Origin: an uncultured Bacteroidales bacterium
GTDB lineage: Bacteria > Bacteroidota > Bacteroidia > Bacteroidales > Muribaculaceae
Reading direction: 5' to 3'
DNA: 51,950 nucleotides
Assembly: GCA_902787185.1 (NCBI GenBank)
Contig: CADAFP010000013.1
Coordinates: 1-51,950 of the forward strand
The position numbers were made by a program, and so were the translations under genes. Shown in pieces: positions 1 through 7,570 of the stretch. Within the stretch, counting starts at the first letter, position 1; every line of letters starts with the position of its first letter. Below the pieces are notes generated by a model. It ran no database searches. It saw only the letters and a program-made list of their open reading frames with translations, and had not been told where the DNA came from.

Positions 1-1
1 G

Positions 2-67
2 CCCCCAGCAGACTTTAGCACCAACAATGACGGCTCAGCATTACCCGTCTATTGGAATATAGAATGA
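2..67 (+). CDS. C-terminal end of an unidentified protein (partial)
   Basis: A reading frame enters from the left edge and ends at TGA (65-67), giving about 21 residues ending in PVYWNIE. Codon choice (gac, agc, acc, aac, ggc) resembles the coding regions further along, which favours this frame over a neighbouring frame that is also open for about 57 nt. It would be the tail of a plus-strand gene convergent with the ATPase gene that ends at 86. Too little is present to name a family. Confidence 0.35.
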   Translation, partial: PPADFSTNNDGSALPVYWNIE

Positions 68-85
68 TAAATCTGTAAACTTTTT

Positions 86-1390
86 TCAGGACGATACATT
101 ATTCTTGAAATATGCGGAAATAGCATATAATGGGACATTTTCCATCCACCCTTCGTCACGGTAAGGTTTCATGGATACCCTTACACCCTTGAATTCCGGA
201 TGGTGATTAATGAATGTTCGAAACGACTTGGACTTCACATTTATTGTGGCTTTGACCTCTATAGGGATTATCCGCTCATCGGTTTGTACTACAAAATCTA
301 TCTCCACTTGAGAGTCATTCTTGCTGAAATATCCTATGGGCATACCCATCGGGACAAGTTGAGAATAGACATACTGCTCGGTAAATGCGCCCTTATATTC
401 CTCAAATACATCGTCACCCACCAATACCTTACCGGCAGGAACACCAATTTGAGCGCCAAGCAAACCCACATCAAGCATGAAAAGCTTGAAAACATTTTGT
501 TCCTGATAAAATTTGATGGGCATACTTGCTTTGTTGATTCGGTGAGCCCTGTAAACAAGGCCTGCATCGATTAACCACTCAATAGCGACAGAAAACTCTT
601 TGGCTCGGCCTCCATGCTTGAGTTCAGTATATTGAAATTTCTTATTCTCTTTGGCCAATTGATGAGGGATACTATCCCAAACGAGTTGTATGCGGGGAAC
701 TTCTCGCGACTCTGGATGCTTGGAGAAATCCATCTGATAATCGTTCAGAATCTGTTTTTGAAGTTCTCTCACCTCATTAGGACCCGCTCCAGCTATATAC
801 TCACTTACTACCCCAGGCATACCACCAACGAAATAGTACTGCCTAAGCAATTCAACAAAAACAGATGGGACAGCATTAATAGTTTCCCAATCGCGTTCAT
901 GCAAGGCTTTTACTAACACATCTTTTCCCAATGCCAGCAGAAACTCCTCAAAATCCATGGGATAAAGATTCAACGTTTCCACTTTGCCTACAGGAAACGA
1001 AACGCTTTGATGCAAACTGATTCCCAAAAGCGAACCCGCTACCGCTATATGAAATTGTGGGGCATCCTCACAAAAGTACTTGAGAGCGGTCAAAGCGCGA
1101 GGGAATTCCTGAATTTCATCAAGTATAATCAGTGTTGTGTTAGGCTGAATATCAACCCCTGACGCTGCAGATATTGCCCTTATCAGACGCGACGTATCAT
1201 AGTCGATGAAAATCTGCTCAAGATTATCCTGCTTTTCACAGTTGATGTAAGCCACTGACTGGTATTCAGTTTCACCAAAATGTTGCAGCAACCAAGTCTT
1301 CCCCACCTGGCGCGCTCCATGCAAGATGAGCGGTTTTCGGTTCTTTTTTTTCTTCCACTCTTTTAAATCATTGATTAACAGTCTTTTCAT
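86..1390 (-). CDS. AAA-family ATPase with C-terminal DUF4143 domain
   Basis: A 434-residue protein. The Walker A motif GARQVGKT lies at residues 25-32, Walker B (LIILDEIQ) near 87-94, and the C-terminal DUF4143 domain carries a PD-(D/E)XK-like signature (VEIDFVV, then IPIEVKA), so a nuclease-like fold is expected after the ATPase. The family is abundant in Bacteroidetes and anaerobes, and its cellular role is unknown. The frame is open upstream to 2167, but that part is only the antisense of the acyltransferase gene. I place the start at ATG 1390 because a TAATTTTG promoter box lies at 1426-1433, giving a leader of about 30 nt. Three repeats with 33-bp spacing surround that promoter. A second, divergent member of the family lies at 7683-8831. 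Confidence 0.88.
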   Translation of the reverse strand: MKRLLINDLKEWKKKKNRKPLILHGARQVGKTWLLQHFGETEYQSVAYINCEKQDNLEQIFIDYDTSRLIRAISAASGVDIQPNTTLIILDEIQEFPRALTALKYFCEDAPQFHIAVAGSLLGISLHQSVSFPVGKVETLNLYPMDFEEFLLALGKDVLVKALHERDWETINAVPSVFVELLRQYYFVGGMPGVVSEYIAGAGPNEVRELQKQILNDYQMDFSKHPESREVPRIQLVWDSIPHQLAKENKKFQYTELKHGGRAKEFSVAIEWLIDAGLVYRAHRINKASMPIKFYQEQNVFKLFMLDVGLLGAQIGVPAGKVLVGDDVFEEYKGAFTEQYVYSQLVPMGMPIGYFSKNDSQVEIDFVVQTDERIIPIEVKATINVKSKSFRTFINHHPEFKGVRVSMKPYRDEGWMENVPLYAISAYFKNNVSS

Positions 1391-1400
1391 TTCAGAATCG

Positions 1401-1484
1401 CATTTTTTATGACGAATATTTGCCACAAAATTACATTTTTCTTGACGAATAAACAATACAATTGAACACTTTTCTTGACTTATC
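1401..1484. repeat. Three direct repeats, 33-bp period, around the ATPase promoter
   Basis: Similar 18-bp units begin at 1401, 1434 and 1467 (consensus catttttcttgacgaata on the plus strand). Units 1 and 2 match at 16 of 18 positions; unit 3 is weaker, at about 13 of 18. Unit 2 fills the space between the -33 and -7 boxes, unit 1 lies in the leader and unit 3 lies upstream. This is the layout expected of an operator. Confidence 0.7.
1426..1456 (-). promoter_or_regulatory. Promoter of the first DUF4143 ATPase
   Basis: Read on the minus strand, TTG (1456-1454) is followed after 20 bp by TAATTTTG (1433-1426), matching the Bacteroidetes -33/-7 consensus. The predicted transcript start is near 1419. 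Confidence 0.65.
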
Positions 1485-1551
1485 GCTGCTGATATTGCGT
1501 CAAAACTGCTTTTCCTGATTGACACGAACCGTCTTTTCGGCAAAAAAGTCT

Positions 1552-1559
1552 TACCTTTG
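1552..1559 (+). promoter_or_regulatory. -7 box TACCTTTG, leaderless arrangement
   Basis: A perfect TAnnTTTG box ends only five bases before the ATG of the acyltransferase gene (1565). No convincing -33 element is seen. The transcript would have little or no leader. Confidence 0.6.
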
Positions 1560-1564
1560 CAGCC

Positions 1565-2611
1565 ATGACGGAGACCGGCCATATCGCTCACCAAGGCACA
1601 ACGCAGCGCATCGGGTATATCGATGCGTTGCGGGGCTTCACCATGTTTCTGGTGGTGCTGGAGCATGTGGCGTCGTTGTGTTGGGGCATCGTGGGCAAGG
1701 GCATCTCCATCCACGATTACCTGGTGCAGGTGAGGATGCCGCTGTTCTTCTTCATCAGCGGCTTTGTGCTGTACAAGCCGGGCGTGGTGTGGAACACGGG
1801 GCACATCGTGCGGTTTTTCAAGAAGAAGATTCCCGTGCAGCTGCTCAGCCCACTGCTGTTCTTGGTCATCTTCCTGCACGTCAAGGGCGTACCCCTGTGG
1901 GACGGGCTGATGGACAAATACAAGGCGGGCTACTGGTTCACGCTGGCCTTGCTGGAATTCTTCGTCATCTATGCCGCGGTGCGGTTTGTCGTGCGGCAAT
2001 GGTGGTCGAGCATCGTGCTTGTCGCCATCGGGGTCCTTCTGTATTGGCTCTGTTGGCCGTCGATGACCACGGGCAACCAGACCATCGACAACGGGCTGAT
2101 GCTGCTGAGCGTTCACCAGTGGCGATTCTTCATCTTCCTGGTGCTGGGCACGCTGGTACGCGAGCATTTTGACGTGGTGCAGCGGTGGCTCGACGGCAAG
2201 TGGCTGGTGGCGGCGTGCGTCGTGTTTTACCTCGTGGTCAATGCCTTGGGCGACGTGCTGCCTGTTCGCGCCATCGCCATGCGCGGACTGCTGTCACTGG
2301 CAGGGCTGGTCGTGGTGTTCACGTTCTTCCGCAGCAAGCAGGCGTTGTTCTCACGCGAGACCGCATTGGGGCGCACGATGCAGTATGTGGGTCGTCGCAC
2401 CCTCGACATCTACCTCATCCACTACTTCCTGATTCCCATGCAGTTAAACTTCGTCACCGTGTTCACCGACCACCCGATGCCCGTCATCGAGGCCACGGTG
2501 TCGTCGATCATTGCCATCGTCATCATCGCCGCCAGCCTGCTCGTGAGCGAAATCATCAGGCTCAGCCCCTGGCTGGCGCACTGGCTCTTCGGCGCCAAGT
2601 ACCGTAATTGA
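1565..2611 (+). CDS. Acyltransferase 3 family membrane protein
   Basis: A 348-residue integral membrane protein with the N-terminal acyltransferase-3 signature (RIGYIDALRGFTMF, then LEHV near residue 33) followed by about ten hydrophobic helices. Members transfer acetyl or other acyl groups onto extracytoplasmic sugars or glycolipids; the acceptor cannot be told from this sequence. The ATG at 1565 follows a TACCTTTG promoter box by five bases, so the gene has its own promoter and probably a leaderless message. The following putative porin gene is on the same strand, 88 bp away, separated by two competing hairpins, so co-transcription is doubtful. GC-rich codon use is like the core genes in the window. 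Confidence 0.87.
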   Translation: MTETGHIAHQGTTQRIGYIDALRGFTMFLVVLEHVASLCWGIVGKGISIHDYLVQVRMPLFFFISGFVLYKPGVVWNTGHIVRFFKKKIPVQLLSPLLFLVIFLHVKGVPLWDGLMDKYKAGYWFTLALLEFFVIYAAVRFVVRQWWSSIVLVAIGVLLYWLCWPSMTTGNQTIDNGLMLLSVHQWRFFIFLVLGTLVREHFDVVQRWLDGKWLVAACVVFYLVVNALGDVLPVRAIAMRGLLSLAGLVVVFTFFRSKQALFSRETALGRTMQYVGRRTLDIYLIHYFLIPMQLNFVTVFTDHPMPVIEATVSSIIAIVIIAASLLVSEIIRLSPWLAHWLFGAKYRN

Positions 2612-2620
2612 ACTGCAAAT

Positions 2621-2670
2621 CATGCGAATTACACCCGCGATTGAATAATTCGCATGATTCGTGTAATTCG
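2621..2670 (+). terminator. Two mutually exclusive hairpins between acyltransferase and porin genes
   Basis: The segment 2621-2631 pairs perfectly over 11 bp with 2646-2656. The overlapping segment 2625-2634 pairs perfectly over 10 bp with 2661-2670. Both cannot form together. This is either a terminator for the upstream gene or a switch just ahead of the porin promoter. There is no long T run. Confidence 0.45.
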
Positions 2671-2686
2671 TCGTTTGAAAAATTAT

Positions 2687-2694
2687 TACCTTTG
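2687..2694 (+). promoter_or_regulatory. -7 box TACCTTTG before the porin gene
   Basis: A perfect TAnnTTTG box sits five bases before the GTG start at 2700, the same spacing as at the acyltransferase gene. It implies a leaderless transcript. Confidence 0.6.
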
Positions 2695-2699
2695 CATCC

Positions 2700-4706
2700 G
2701 TGAAAAAGATATTGACCATACTGGTTTTGATGCTAACGGCAGCGATGTGTATTCCCACTATCGCCCAAATGCCGTCGCAGAGCAGCAGCAAGACCACCAA
2801 GGTCAAGAAACAACGTGTGGAGCCGTCGGTGGCATGGAGCGTGAGCGAGCCGCTGGGACTGCATTACCCCTCGACCATCGACACCATCCACCTGGACTAC
2901 CACCTGACGATGGTGCCCACGGGCGTGAGCGACGCTTGGCTCACGACGGGCAACTATGGCGCGCCGGGACAGAACCAGATCTTCATGGAACGCCCGCTGG
3001 CCAGCAAGTTCTTCTTTGAGGACGCCATCGAGGCATGGATGCACAACACGGCGACGATGCGCTACTACAACACGCGCATCCCCATGACGCTGCTCAGCCA
3101 CTCGACCGGCGGCGACAAATACAGTAACCTGGACCGCACCAAGTTTGAATTCTCGGGCAACGTGGACCGCAAGACGCAGGTGGGCGCAGGGTTGGACTAC
3201 ATCTACAGCAAGGGCTCCTATGACGCTCAGGCCGACAAGGACTTCACCTGGCGCCTGTTCGGTTCCCACATGGGCGACCGCTATGAGATGCAGACCTTCT
3301 TCAACCACTACAACTACACCACCAAGGAGAGCGGCGGCATCACCGACGACCGCTACATCACCGACCCTGCCGAGGTGCAAGGCGGCGAGACCAAAGTCGA
3401 TAACAAGAGCATCCCCACCCTGCTGAGCAACGCCCACAGCCACCTCGAGGGCAGCCAGCTGTGGCTCAACCAGCGCTACAAGGTGGGATTCTACCGCTAC
3501 CGCCGCGACAGCGTCACCGACACCATCATCGACCGCACCTACGTGCCGGTGACGAGTTTCATCTGGACGCTCGACTTCAAGCACGGCAAGCACCAGTTTC
3601 TGAACAGCATCGCCAGCCAGGACCAAAGCTTCTTTGACTACACCTACCTGTCATTGAACGGCACCAGTGACGAGACGAGCTACTGGCGCCTGCGCAACAC
3701 CGTCGGCGTGTCGATGCTCGAGGGCTTTAACAAGTACGCCAAATTTGGTTTCTCGGTCTATGGCACCCACGAGGTGAGACGTTACACCCAGGCCATCGAC
3801 ACCGTCTCGGGCACTGTCCTGCCCGATGGACTGGAGGCCTTGCCCGCCATAGTGCCGCACCGCGTGACACAGAACCTGCTGTGGGTGGGCGGACAACTCA
3901 CCAAGCAACGCGGCTCGGTGCTGCGCTATAACGCCACGGCACAATTCGGCGTGCTGGGCGAGGCGGCAGGCGAGGTGGACCTGACAGGCGACCTGGTCAC
4001 CCGCTTCAGGATGCTGGGCGACACGGTGAGCATCAGGGGCTATAGCTACTTCAAGAACCTGGCGGTGCCTTATCTGTTGAAACACTACGTCTCTAACCAC
4101 TATGCGTGGGAGAACGACTTCAGCAAGACCAAGCGCGTGCGCGTGGGCGGGGAGTTGGACATCCCCCACTCGTGGACCAACATCAACGTGGGTTACGAGA
4201 CCTTGAACGATTACATCTATTGGGACGCAAACGGCCTCCCCGCCCAGCACAGCGGCGCCATCCATGTGCTGAGTGCCCGACTGCGTCAGGGCCTGCACTT
4301 CAAGGCCTTCAACTGGGACAACAGCGTGACACTGCAGACGAGCAGTAACGAGCAGGTGCTGCCGCTGCCCAAATTCGCCGTCTACAGCAACCTGTATGCC
4401 ACCTTCATCATTGCCCACGTGCTGCATGTGCAGATGGGCGTTGACTGCAACTACTACACCAAGTACTACGCCCCCGCCTATAATCCCGCGACGATGACCT
4501 TCCACGGCCAGCAGGAGCAGGAGTGCGGCAACTTCGCCCTGATGAACCTGTATGCTAACTTCAGGATGAAGCAGGCCCGCTTCTTTGTCGCCTGGAACCA
4601 TTTCAACCAGAAATTCAAGGGCGGCACCGCCTACTTCGCCACCCCGCACTACCCGCTGAACCCAGCCCGCCTGCAAGTCGGTGTCTCGGTCAACTTCGTG
4701 AACTAG
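2700..4706 (+). CDS. Putative outer-membrane porin (Bacteroidetes putative porin family)
   Basis: A 668-residue protein starting at GTG 2700, the only start that agrees with the TACCTTTG box at 2687-2694. An N-terminal signal peptide (MKKILTILVLMLTAA) ends near residue 22. The rest is rich in aromatic-alternating strands typical of a beta barrel and ends in SVNFVN, as expected for a final barrel strand. Architecture and length fit the Bacteroidetes putative-porin family (PF14121 type); the substrate is unknown. Its last five codons are duplicated 1.4 kb downstream (6116-6130) at the far side of an AT-rich island, suggesting that something inserted at the 3' end of this gene and separated it from its terminator. 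Confidence 0.8.
   Translation: MKKILTILVLMLTAAMCIPTIAQMPSQSSSKTTKVKKQRVEPSVAWSVSEPLGLHYPSTIDTIHLDYHLTMVPTGVSDAWLTTGNYGAPGQNQIFMERPLASKFFFEDAIEAWMHNTATMRYYNTRIPMTLLSHSTGGDKYSNLDRTKFEFSGNVDRKTQVGAGLDYIYSKGSYDAQADKDFTWRLFGSHMGDRYEMQTFFNHYNYTTKESGGITDDRYITDPAEVQGGETKVDNKSIPTLLSNAHSHLEGSQLWLNQRYKVGFYRYRRDSVTDTIIDRTYVPVTSFIWTLDFKHGKHQFLNSIASQDQSFFDYTYLSLNGTSDETSYWRLRNTVGVSMLEGFNKYAKFGFSVYGTHEVRRYTQAIDTVSGTVLPDGLEALPAIVPHRVTQNLLWVGGQLTKQRGSVLRYNATAQFGVLGEAAGEVDLTGDLVTRFRMLGDTVSIRGYSYFKNLAVPYLLKHYVSNHYAWENDFSKTKRVRVGGELDIPHSWTNINVGYETLNDYIYWDANGLPAQHSGAIHVLSARLRQGLHFKAFNWDNSVTLQTSSNEQVLPLPKFAVYSNLYATFIIAHVLHVQMGVDCNYYTKYYAPAYNPATMTFHGQQEQECGNFALMNLYANFRMKQARFFVAWNHFNQKFKGGTAYFATPHYPLNPARLQVGVSVNFVN
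4688..4702 (+). repeat. Left copy of 15-bp direct repeat flanking the AT-rich island
   Basis: The sequence ggtcaacttcgtgaa at the end of the porin gene recurs exactly at 6116-6130. In both places it is read as VNFV just before a stop codon. Confidence 0.75.
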
Positions 4707-4803
4707 ATACTTTATAAAAGTCATAAACTATAAAATATAACAAAAAAAATAGAAAAAAACAGAAAAAAAGCAACGAAACTTATAAAATTTGAAAATAAAA
4801 TAG

Positions 4804-4811
4804 TATTTTTG
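4804..4811 (+). promoter_or_regulatory. -7 box TATTTTTG for the island genes
   Basis: A TAnnTTTG match 19 bases upstream of the ATG at 4831, in an A-rich stretch. No -33 box is visible at the usual distance. Confidence 0.5.
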
Positions 4812-4830
4812 CAGACTAAATATATAAACG

Positions 4831-5271
4831 ATGAATTTAGATAACGAAATAATACATAAAAAAGAGGTACCTTTATTACATGCCTTGTTGTGGGCAATAG
4901 CTCTTTTTTTGGGCTATACTTGTTCTAATATATGGCCAGAAAAGATTATAATGGAATTAATGGCTGTTTTTATAGTTTTTGTGGTTTTTTTATGGGAAAC
5001 AGCGATAATTTTTTTGGATATAAAGAGTCGTTATCCCAAAAAGAACTTTGTGGGCAATATATTTGGTCTTAATGCGCGTCTATTCTTCATTATACCTATT
5101 CCTTTTGTTTTAGGGGCTATCTATAAAAAATTAGATTTGATTATCTGTTTTTATTTGGCTCTATTTTCAATGGTTTGGTTAAAGTGGGAAATTGCGTCAT
5201 TTGCCAATAACATCGAATCTTATTTGGTTGACATTAAACCAGAAATCTATCCAAATAATTTTAATCAATAA
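4831..5271 (+). CDS. Unrecognised small membrane protein (about four TM helices)
   Basis: A 146-residue protein with four hydrophobic segments, roughly at residues 12-32, 40-62, 80-98 and 102-122, and short charged ends, so it is an inner-membrane protein. I do not recognise the family. Base composition is much more AT-rich than the neighbouring porin and aminotransferase genes. It is followed after 11 bp by the gene at 5283, and a single promoter box lies upstream, so the two form an operon. Both lie within an island bounded by a 15-bp direct repeat, which points to acquisition from elsewhere. A partnership with the membrane-anchored S24-like protein downstream is inferred only from this arrangement. 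Confidence 0.75.
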   Translation: MNLDNEIIHKKEVPLLHALLWAIALFLGYTCSNIWPEKIIMELMAVFIVFVVFLWETAIIFLDIKSRYPKKNFVGNIFGLNARLFFIIPIPFVLGAIYKKLDLIICFYLALFSMVWLKWEIASFANNIESYLVDIKPEIYPNNFNQ

Positions 5272-5282
5272 AGCGCTCTCTT

Positions 5283-6080
5283 ATGATTACCATAAATGCA
5301 GGAACACCTCTCTTAATTAATAGTATCCCTCTTTTCCCATCGCTAGTCGCAGGGGTGGGGATAGCATATTTTGGTTGGACTTTTTATAAAGCCAATAAAA
5401 GAGTAAATGAGTATCGACAAAAAGTTCAACGAGACATAATAAATCAATCAGTAAAGGTCATTCCTCAAAAAGATTATTATCTAGCTTGTGCTGGGAGTAA
5501 TGAAGATTGCACCGATGAGAAAGTTCGCAAGATTGATGTGGACTTGTGTAATTTCTGCGATCACAACAAAAAGCCGCTTGATGTCTCATTATATGATTGT
5601 TATGTCGTTCAAGGAGATTCCATGAAATATGCAGGCATAAATGATGGAGATATCTTGTTTGTCCCAAAAGATTTTAAATTGGAAACTCTTACAACATTTC
5701 CTGTTATTTTAGTTCTGAGATACGGGAATTGTCACGAGGAAAAAGCAAAATATAAAGTCCGTAGAACATGGTTCAAAGGCTCATACAAAAATTTAGAGGA
5801 TAAAGCAAAAGAGATTATTAAAACCCCTAAATTCAGAAAACTTACTCTACAATCCGGATTTAAGGGAGAGGAGTGGATGCTGGAGGATTTAAAGAACAAA
5901 CGATTGAAGAAGTATATGAAAAAATATTCTGTAGATGGTATTATACCAAAAGAATATGACGAAGTAATTCTTTCAACGACTTATGATACAAAATACAAAG
6001 AGATTCACTTCTCTATACATCCAATATCTTTAATTGTTGGAAATGTTGAAGAATGTTATACAGTTGATATAGAAAATTAA
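5283..6080 (+). CDS. Membrane-anchored protein with S24/LexA-type peptidase-like domain
   Basis: A 265-residue protein with one N-terminal transmembrane segment (about residues 15-32) followed by a basic stretch. It then has a cysteine cluster (C-x6-C, then CNFC about 12 residues on) and a segment VVQGDSMKYAG..DGD. That segment matches the serine nucleophile region of S24/S26 peptidases such as LexA and UmuD. A candidate catalytic lysine occurs in KYKVRR, 43-45 residues after the serine. Soluble LexA relatives carry a DNA-binding domain in front; here it is replaced by a membrane anchor. I cannot assign a substrate. The partner gene 11 bp upstream also encodes a membrane protein. The AT-rich composition marks both as recent arrivals. 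Confidence 0.7.
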   Translation: MITINAGTPLLINSIPLFPSLVAGVGIAYFGWTFYKANKRVNEYRQKVQRDIINQSVKVIPQKDYYLACAGSNEDCTDEKVRKIDVDLCNFCDHNKKPLDVSLYDCYVVQGDSMKYAGINDGDILFVPKDFKLETLTTFPVILVLRYGNCHEEKAKYKVRRTWFKGSYKNLEDKAKEIIKTPKFRKLTLQSGFKGEEWMLEDLKNKRLKKYMKKYSVDGIIPKEYDEVILSTTYDTKYKEIHFSIHPISLIVGNVEECYTVDIEN

Positions 6081-6115
6081 TAGGTATAACGCACACATTT
6101 TAAGAAGATTACCTT

Positions 6116-6130
6116 GGTCAACTTCGTGAA
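6116..6130 (+). repeat. Right copy of 15-bp direct repeat flanking the AT-rich island
   Basis: Identical to 4688-4702. In the frame acc ttg gtc aac ttc gtg aaa taa it reads TLVNFVK then stop, resembling the end of the porin gene. It is followed by a hairpin that would be the natural terminator of that gene. Confidence 0.75.
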
Positions 6131-6168
6131 ATAAAAAACACTAATTAAGCAAGACTAAAAGATAAGAA

Positions 6169-6248
6169 GAATACAATAAACACAATAAATTCAAGCTATT
6201 AATAATCAACCGCTTGCACTTCTTGTATTTATTGTATTCGTTGTTTTC
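6169..6248. terminator. Large AT-rich inverted repeat, member of a dispersed pair
   Basis: Positions 6169-6185 pair with 6223-6239 (16 of 17 bp). The left arm matches the left arm of the hairpin at 16189-16259 at 22 of 26 positions, and the right arms match at 23 of 26. It probably ended the porin transcript before the island arrived. Confidence 0.55.
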
Positions 6249-6272
6249 AGTTGATATCCTGCATTTACATAA

Positions 6273-6302
6273 TTGTTGTTTTGGAAAAAAACAGTACCTT
6301 TG
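6273..6302 (+). promoter_or_regulatory. Promoter of the aminotransferase gene
   Basis: TTG (6273-6275), 19 bp, then TACCTTTG (6295-6302). The leader to ATG 6360 is about 50 nt. Confidence 0.65.
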
Positions 6303-6359
6303 TCGGCTGAAAATTAAACTTCAAATATCATTATCAACCAATAACAAGAAAAAAGGATT

Positions 6360-7448
6360 ATGCCTAAATTATCAGATCGCAGCGTGAAGATGCCGGCATC
6401 GCCCATCCGCAAGCTGGCTCCGTTTGCCGCTGAAGCAAAAAAACGCGGTATCAAAGTGTATCACCTGAACATCGGTCAGCCCGACCTGCACACCCCCGAG
6501 GAAGGTCTTGAGGCCCTCAAGCATGTGGACCGCAAGGTGCTGGAATACAGCCCCTCGCAGGGCTATCCCGCCTATGTGGAGAAGCTGGTTGGCTACTACA
6601 AGCGCTATGACATCGACCTGAATGTTGACGACATCATCGTCACCTGCGGTGGCAGTGAGGCCGTGCAGATGGCATTCATGGTGTGCTTGAACCCCGGTGA
6701 CGAGGTGATCATCCCCGAGCCTGCCTATGCCAACTACATGGGCTTTGCCTGCGAGACCGGTGCCAACCCCAACAACCCCACCGGCACCCTGTACAGCCGC
6801 GAGGAGCTGATGCGCCTGCGTGACCTGGTGAAGAAATATGACCTGTTCCTGTTTGCCGACGAGGTATATCGCGAGTTCATCTACAGCGATGCGCCCTACA
6901 CCAGCGCCATGCACCTCGAGGGCATCGAGAACAACGTGATTATGATTGACAGTGTGTCGAAGCGCTACAGCGAGTGCGGTATCCGCATCGGCGCCTTCAT
7001 CACCCGCAACAAGGAAGTGCGCGCTGCCGCCATGAAACTGGCTCAGGCCCGTCTGAGTCCTCCCCTGCTCGGCCAGATCGTTGCCGAGGCATCGCTCGAC
7101 GCTCCGCAGTCCTACCACAAGGGCGTCTATGACGAGTACATCGCTCGCCGCAACTGCCTGGTGGAGGGTCTGAACAAGATTCCCGGCGTCTTCACCCCGA
7201 TGCCCATGGGCGCCTTCTACACCGTTGCCAAACTGCCGGTGAAGGATATCGACGACTTCTGCCGCTGGTGTCTGGAAGAGTTCAACTACGAGGGCGAGAC
7301 CGTGATGATGGCACCTGCCAGCGGTTTCTATGCTACCCCCGGTCTGGGCAAGGACCAGGTGCGCATGGCCTACGTACTGAAGATTGAAGACCTGAAGCGC
7401 GCCCTTGTCATCCTCGAGAAAGCCCTCGAGGCCTACAATGCCCGTTAA
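6360..7448 (+). CDS. PLP-dependent class I/II aminotransferase with an internal deletion
   Basis: A 362-residue fold-type-I aminotransferase. The visible parts are the N-terminal substrate segment (NIGQPDLHTP), the GGSEA turn at 98-102, NPNNPTG at 136-142, D167-E-V-Y170, the PLP lysine K201 in DSVSKRYSECG, and a C-terminal domain ending AYNAR. From memory, the close family in Bacteroides is about 397 residues. About 35 residues that normally separate the PAYANY segment from NPNNPTG are missing, with the join after residue 135 (near base 6764) and the frame kept. The lost piece includes a core strand of the large domain, so activity is doubtful. The gene has its own promoter and a strong terminator (7518-7550). 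Its substrate cannot be read from sequence. Confidence 0.88.
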   Translation: MPKLSDRSVKMPASPIRKLAPFAAEAKKRGIKVYHLNIGQPDLHTPEEGLEALKHVDRKVLEYSPSQGYPAYVEKLVGYYKRYDIDLNVDDIIVTCGGSEAVQMAFMVCLNPGDEVIIPEPAYANYMGFACETGANPNNPTGTLYSREELMRLRDLVKKYDLFLFADEVYREFIYSDAPYTSAMHLEGIENNVIMIDSVSKRYSECGIRIGAFITRNKEVRAAAMKLAQARLSPPLLGQIVAEASLDAPQSYHKGVYDEYIARRNCLVEGLNKIPGVFTPMPMGAFYTVAKLPVKDIDDFCRWCLEEFNYEGETVMMAPASGFYATPGLGKDQVRMAYVLKIEDLKRALVILEKALEAYNAR

Positions 7449-7483
7449 TTAGGCTTTAGGCTTTAGGTCTTAGGCTTTAGGTA
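7449..7483. repeat. Heptamer array, five units of TTAGGCT type
   Basis: Five consecutive 7-bp units (TTAGGCT, TTAGGCT, TTAGGTC, TTAGGCT, TTAGGTA) begin right after the aminotransferase stop codon. The same word, in the opposite orientation, recurs at 37025-37066 and 38454-38502. Confidence 0.85.
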
Positions 7484-7506
7484 GCCACGCCAAGGCGAGG
7501 CCCTAC
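7484..7506 (-). repeat. 23-bp dispersed repeat, copy 1
   Basis: On the minus strand this segment (gtagggcctcgccttggcg...) matches 45055-45077 of the plus strand at 22 of 23 positions. Both copies are non-coding. Confidence 0.65.
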
Positions 7507-7517
7507 ATCGATATATG

Positions 7518-7550
7518 CCGCCAGCCCCGTATTGAGGCTGGCGGTATTTT
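7518..7550 (+). terminator. Terminator of the aminotransferase gene
   Basis: A perfect 9-bp stem (CCGCCAGCC at 7518-7526 with 7536-7544), 9-nt loop, followed by tattttgt. Confidence 0.8.
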
Positions 7551-7570
7551 GTCCCCAAAAATGCAGAAAA

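Noticed and set aside
1391-2167. An upstream extension of the first ATPase to a 693-residue protein
   Set aside because: The extra part is antisense to the acyltransferase gene, is rich in His/Gln/Arg shadows, and the promoter box at 1426-1433 lies inside it.
2733-4724. Two long minus-strand frames opposite the porin gene
   Set aside because: Compositional shadows rich in Val, Ala, His and Gly, without promoters.
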